Below the pieces are notes generated by a model. It was not told the DNA's origin and did no database searches. It saw only the letters and a program-made list of their open reading frames with translations. The position numbers were made by a program, and so were the translations under genes. DNA of 12,734 bases from Alphaproteobacteria bacterium (GTDB lineage Bacteria; Pseudomonadota; Alphaproteobacteria; ATCC43930; CGMCC-115725), in contig JASHUX010000451.1 of NCBI GenBank assembly GCA_030039775.1, forward strand, positions 1-12,734, read 5' to 3'. This document shows, piece by piece, positions 10,537 to 12,734 of the stretch (positions are counted from its first letter, which is position 1; the number at the start of each line of letters is the position of its first letter).

Positions 10537-11991
10537 ATGGGTAAGCCGACCGGCTTCCTCGAATTCGAGCGGCATGACCGGGGCTACGAAAAAGCCGGCG
10601 AGCGAGTCCAGCACTGGCGCGAGTTCGTCGCGCCGCTGCCCGCACCGGAGCTCAACAAGCAAGCGGGGCGCTGCATGGATTGCGGCATCCCGTTCTGTCA
10701 CCAGGGCTGCCCGGTCAACAATCTGATTCCCGACTGGAACAATCTGGTTTATCGCGAGCAATGGCAGGCGGCGTCGACCGCGCTGCACTCGACCAACAAT
10801 TTCCCCGAATTCACCGGACGCATCTGCCCCGCGCCGTGCGAGGCGTCGTGCACGCTCAACATCGACGACAACCCCGTCACCATCAAAACCATCGAATGCG
10901 CCATTGTCGATCGCGCCTGGGCGGAGGGCTGGCTCAAGCCGCTGGTGCCCGCGCATCGCACCGGCAAGCGCGTCGCGGTAGTCGGCTCCGGCCCCGCCGG
11001 CATGGCCTGCGCCCAGCAACTCGCGCGCGTCGGTCACTCGGTTACGCTGTTCGAGAAGGCCGACCGCATCGGCGGGCTGCTGCGCTACGGCATTCCCGAC
11101 TTCAAGATGGAAAAGCAATTGATCGACCGCCGCATGGCGCAGATGGCCGCGGAAGGCGTCGAATTCCGCGCTCGAGTCCATGTCGGCGTCGATGTCACAG
11201 TGGCCGAGCTGCTCGGCCAGTATGACGCGCTGGCGATGACCGGCGGCGCCGAATGGGCGCGCAATCTCGAAATCCCCGGCCGCGAGCTCGACGGTATCCA
11301 CTACGCCATGGATTTCCTGCCGCAGCAGAACAAGCGCAACGCCGGCGACAAGGAACATGTCGCGGCGCCCGGCGGCACCATCACCGCCGCGGGCAAGCAT
11401 GTCGTGGTCATCGGCGGCGGCGATACCGGCTCCGACTGTATCGGCACCTCGACGCGCCAGAAGGCGGTGTCGATCGTGCAGCTCGAAATCCTGCCGCTTC
11501 CCCCGGAGCATGAGGACAAGGGCCTGACCTGGCCCGATTGGCCCTTGAAGCTGCGAACCTCGTCGTCGCAAGAAGAAGAGGGCGTCGCGCGCGACTGGTC
11601 GGTGGTGACCAAGCGCGCCGTCGGCGAGAACGGCAAAATCACGGCGATCGAATGCGTGCGTGTCGAGTGGGCGCGCGACGCCAACGGCCGCATGCAGATG
11701 ACGGAGATCCCCGACACCACGTTTCAGCTCAAGGCCGATCTCGTTCTACTGGCGATGGGTTTCCTCGGCCCGGTCCGTCCCGGCATGGTCGAGCAATCGG
11801 GCGCAGCGCTCGATCCGCGCGGCAACGTCAAGGCGGATACGCGCAACTACCGCACCTCGGTCGACAAGATTTTCGCCGCCGGCGACATGCGGCGCGGCCA
11901 ATCGCTCGTCGTGTGGGCGATCCGCGAAGGCCGCCAATGCGCCCGTGCCATCGACGAATACCTGATGGGGCATTCCACCCTGCCCCGGTGA
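10537..11991 (+). CDS. gltD: Glutamate synthase (NADPH) small subunit
   Basis: GltD, the beta subunit of GOGAT, is 484 residues long. It takes electrons from NADPH through FAD and two [4Fe-4S] clusters to GltB. Cluster cysteines are seen in [15 protein letters not shown] (46-60: Cys46, 49, 54, 58) and in CPAPCEASC (97-105). The FAD-binding motif is [14 protein letters not shown] (146-159), and the NADPH-binding motif is [12 protein letters not shown] (289-300). The C-terminal FAD segment [19 protein letters not shown] is at 447-465. The ATG at 10537 is preferred over an in-frame GTG at 10531 because GGGGGA (10523-10528) lies 8 bases before the ATG but only 2 before the GTG. It is co-transcribed with gltB. 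Related NADPH-dependent oxidoreductases share this fold, but the adjacency to gltB settles the call. Confidence 0.97.
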   Translation: MGKPTGFLEFERHDRGYEKAGERVQHWREFVAPLPAPELNKQAGRCMDCGIPFCHQGCPVNNLIPDWNNLVYREQWQAASTALHSTNNFPEFTGRICPAPCEASCTLNIDDNPVTIKTIECAIVDRAWAEGWLKPLVPAHRTGKRVAVVGSGPAGMACAQQLARVGHSVTLFEKADRIGGLLRYGIPDFKMEKQLIDRRMAQMAAEGVEFRARVHVGVDVTVAELLGQYDALAMTGGAEWARNLEIPGRELDGIHYAMDFLPQQNKRNAGDKEHVAAPGGTITAAGKHVVVIGGGDTGSDCIGTSTRQKAVSIVQLEILPLPPEHEDKGLTWPDWPLKLRTSSSQEEEGVARDWSVVTKRAVGENGKITAIECVRVEWARDANGRMQMTEIPDTTFQLKADLVLLAMGFLGPVRPGMVEQSGAALDPRGNVKADTRNYRTSVDKIFAAGDMRRGQSLVVWAIREGRQCARAIDEYLMGHSTLPR

Positions 11992-12074
11992 ACACCGCCT
12001 CGGCCGTTCGCCAGTCGCTGTAGCAATGGGGCTTTTCGGAACTTCGACACGCCCATCAGCACGCGGCGGAATAG

Positions 12075-12734
12075 CTAGCCCTTCCGGCGCGCAAGATGGA
12101 GGTGCGCCTCGAAACGCAGCTCCGTCCGGCCGCCGTGCCTCTCGATCGCCTCGGCAATCGCCGCCAATAAATTCTCCCGCATCGGCTCCGGCAAACGTCG
12201 GTGGTCGGTGCGCGTGCGCAGGAAATCGGTGAAGCTCTTGGCGGTGTGCGGCTGACTCCAGGCATAGCTCTGGTGCATCGCCGGTGCAAAATATCCCGAG
12301 CGTGCGATGAACAACGGCAGCGCGCCGCTCGGCGTGTACCAAGCCTCGGGTGGCGGACCCGGCGACGTACCCAGGATCGCGCGATAAATGTCCGTCAGTT
12401 CCGTATCCAATGGCGGCGCGCTACCGAGCGGTACGTTGCCGAACACGGCAAGGGTCCCGCCTGGAGCCAATAGAGTCGCCGCCTTGGCGTAGGCTACGTC
12501 AGGCGCGATCCAATGCCATGCCTGCGCCGACGCGATGAGCTTGAACGATCCCGGCGGCAGCGAGGTCTGTTCGAACGTGCTGTGGACGAAGGCGACATTG
12601 TCGAAACCGGCGAGATGCTGCCGTGCCAACGTGAGTAGGTCGGCGCCGGGATCGAGCGCGGTGACGGCAAGGCCGTCGATGTCTGGCCCGAGGCACTCGT
12701 GCCGCTCGCGCGCCACGAAGCGGCACTCGATCGC
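12075..12734 (-). CDS. Class I SAM-dependent methyltransferase (5' end cut by window)
   Basis: The last 219 residues of a methyltransferase are visible; its start and most of SAM motif I lie beyond the right edge. An internal GTG at 12716 is in frame, but coding sense continues upstream of it to the window end, so it is not taken as the start. The acidic-loop motif VTALDPGADLL is followed by SAQAWHWIAPDVAYAKAATLLAPGGTLAVFGN; AWHWI followed by LLxPGG is characteristic of a Methyltransf_11-like subfamily often acting on small molecules. The C-terminal part is helical and ends in a basic tail (HLHLARRKG). The substrate is unknown. It is convergent with gltD across an 83-base gap and has no evident functional tie to it. 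Confidence 0.82.
   Translation of the reverse strand, partial: AIECRFVARERHECLGPDIDGLAVTALDPGADLLTLARQHLAGFDNVAFVHSTFEQTSLPPGSFKLIASAQAWHWIAPDVAYAKAATLLAPGGTLAVFGNVPLGSAPPLDTELTDIYRAILGTSPGPPPEAWYTPSGALPLFIARSGYFAPAMHQSYAWSQPHTAKSFTDFLRTRTDHRRLPEPMRENLLAAIAEAIERHGGRTELRFEAHLHLARRKG

Noticed and set aside
11992..12074. Terminator between gltD and the convergent methyltransferase
   Set aside because: ATGGGGC and GCCCAT (around 12027-12057) can pair with a bulge, but the loop is long and no T-tract follows on either strand.

Overview
This 12.7 kb window is dense, GC-rich bacterial chromosome. The third codon positions are strongly GC-biased, which opens long spurious antisense frames. An alphaproteobacterium, probably of the Hyphomicrobiales (Bradyrhizobium/Xanthobacteraceae-like), fits best. 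That placement is an inference from the GltB N-terminus, the Tat-exported DUF882/YcbK protein and base composition; no rRNA or other marker is present. The window holds ten protein genes, two of them cut by the window edges. I see no RNA gene, CRISPR array or insertion sequence.

Layout. (1) 1-1436, minus strand: a tightly packed operon of two paralogous cupins followed by a flavin-dependent monooxygenase of the acyl-CoA dehydrogenase fold, cut at the left edge. (2) 1522-2187, plus strand: a Tat-exported M15/YcbK-type peptidase, divergent from the cupins, with a palindrome inside a candidate cupin promoter. (3) 2194-2288: a small inverted-repeat element made of degenerate heptamers. It ends a few bases before the next start codon. 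(4) 2293-4028, plus: a two-gene aconitase X operon (large catalytic subunit and small swivel subunit) with an ATGA overlap. (5) 4045-5594, minus: a SAM methyltransferase followed by a PIG-L/LmbE deacetylase, convergent with aconitase X, with a candidate terminator at the junction. (6) 5595-5859: a divergent intergenic region with a quasi-palindrome. (7) 5860-11991, plus: gltB-gltD, the two subunits of NADPH-dependent glutamate synthase. (8) 12075-12734, minus: a SAM methyltransferase cut at the right edge.

How the genes work together. GltB and GltD form the GOGAT complex, which makes glutamate from glutamine and 2-oxoglutarate and is core nitrogen metabolism. The other blocks are accessory. 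The cupin/monooxygenase operon looks like a small-molecule oxidation unit. Aconitase X is a complete two-subunit dehydratase whose substrate the neighbours do not reveal. The methyltransferase/PIG-L pair suggests deacetylation and methylation of a sugar or glycoconjugate. I found no clear new system. The features most worth a second look are the heptamer inverted repeat against the aconitase X start, the cupin that lost its metal ligands, and the orphan aconitase X.
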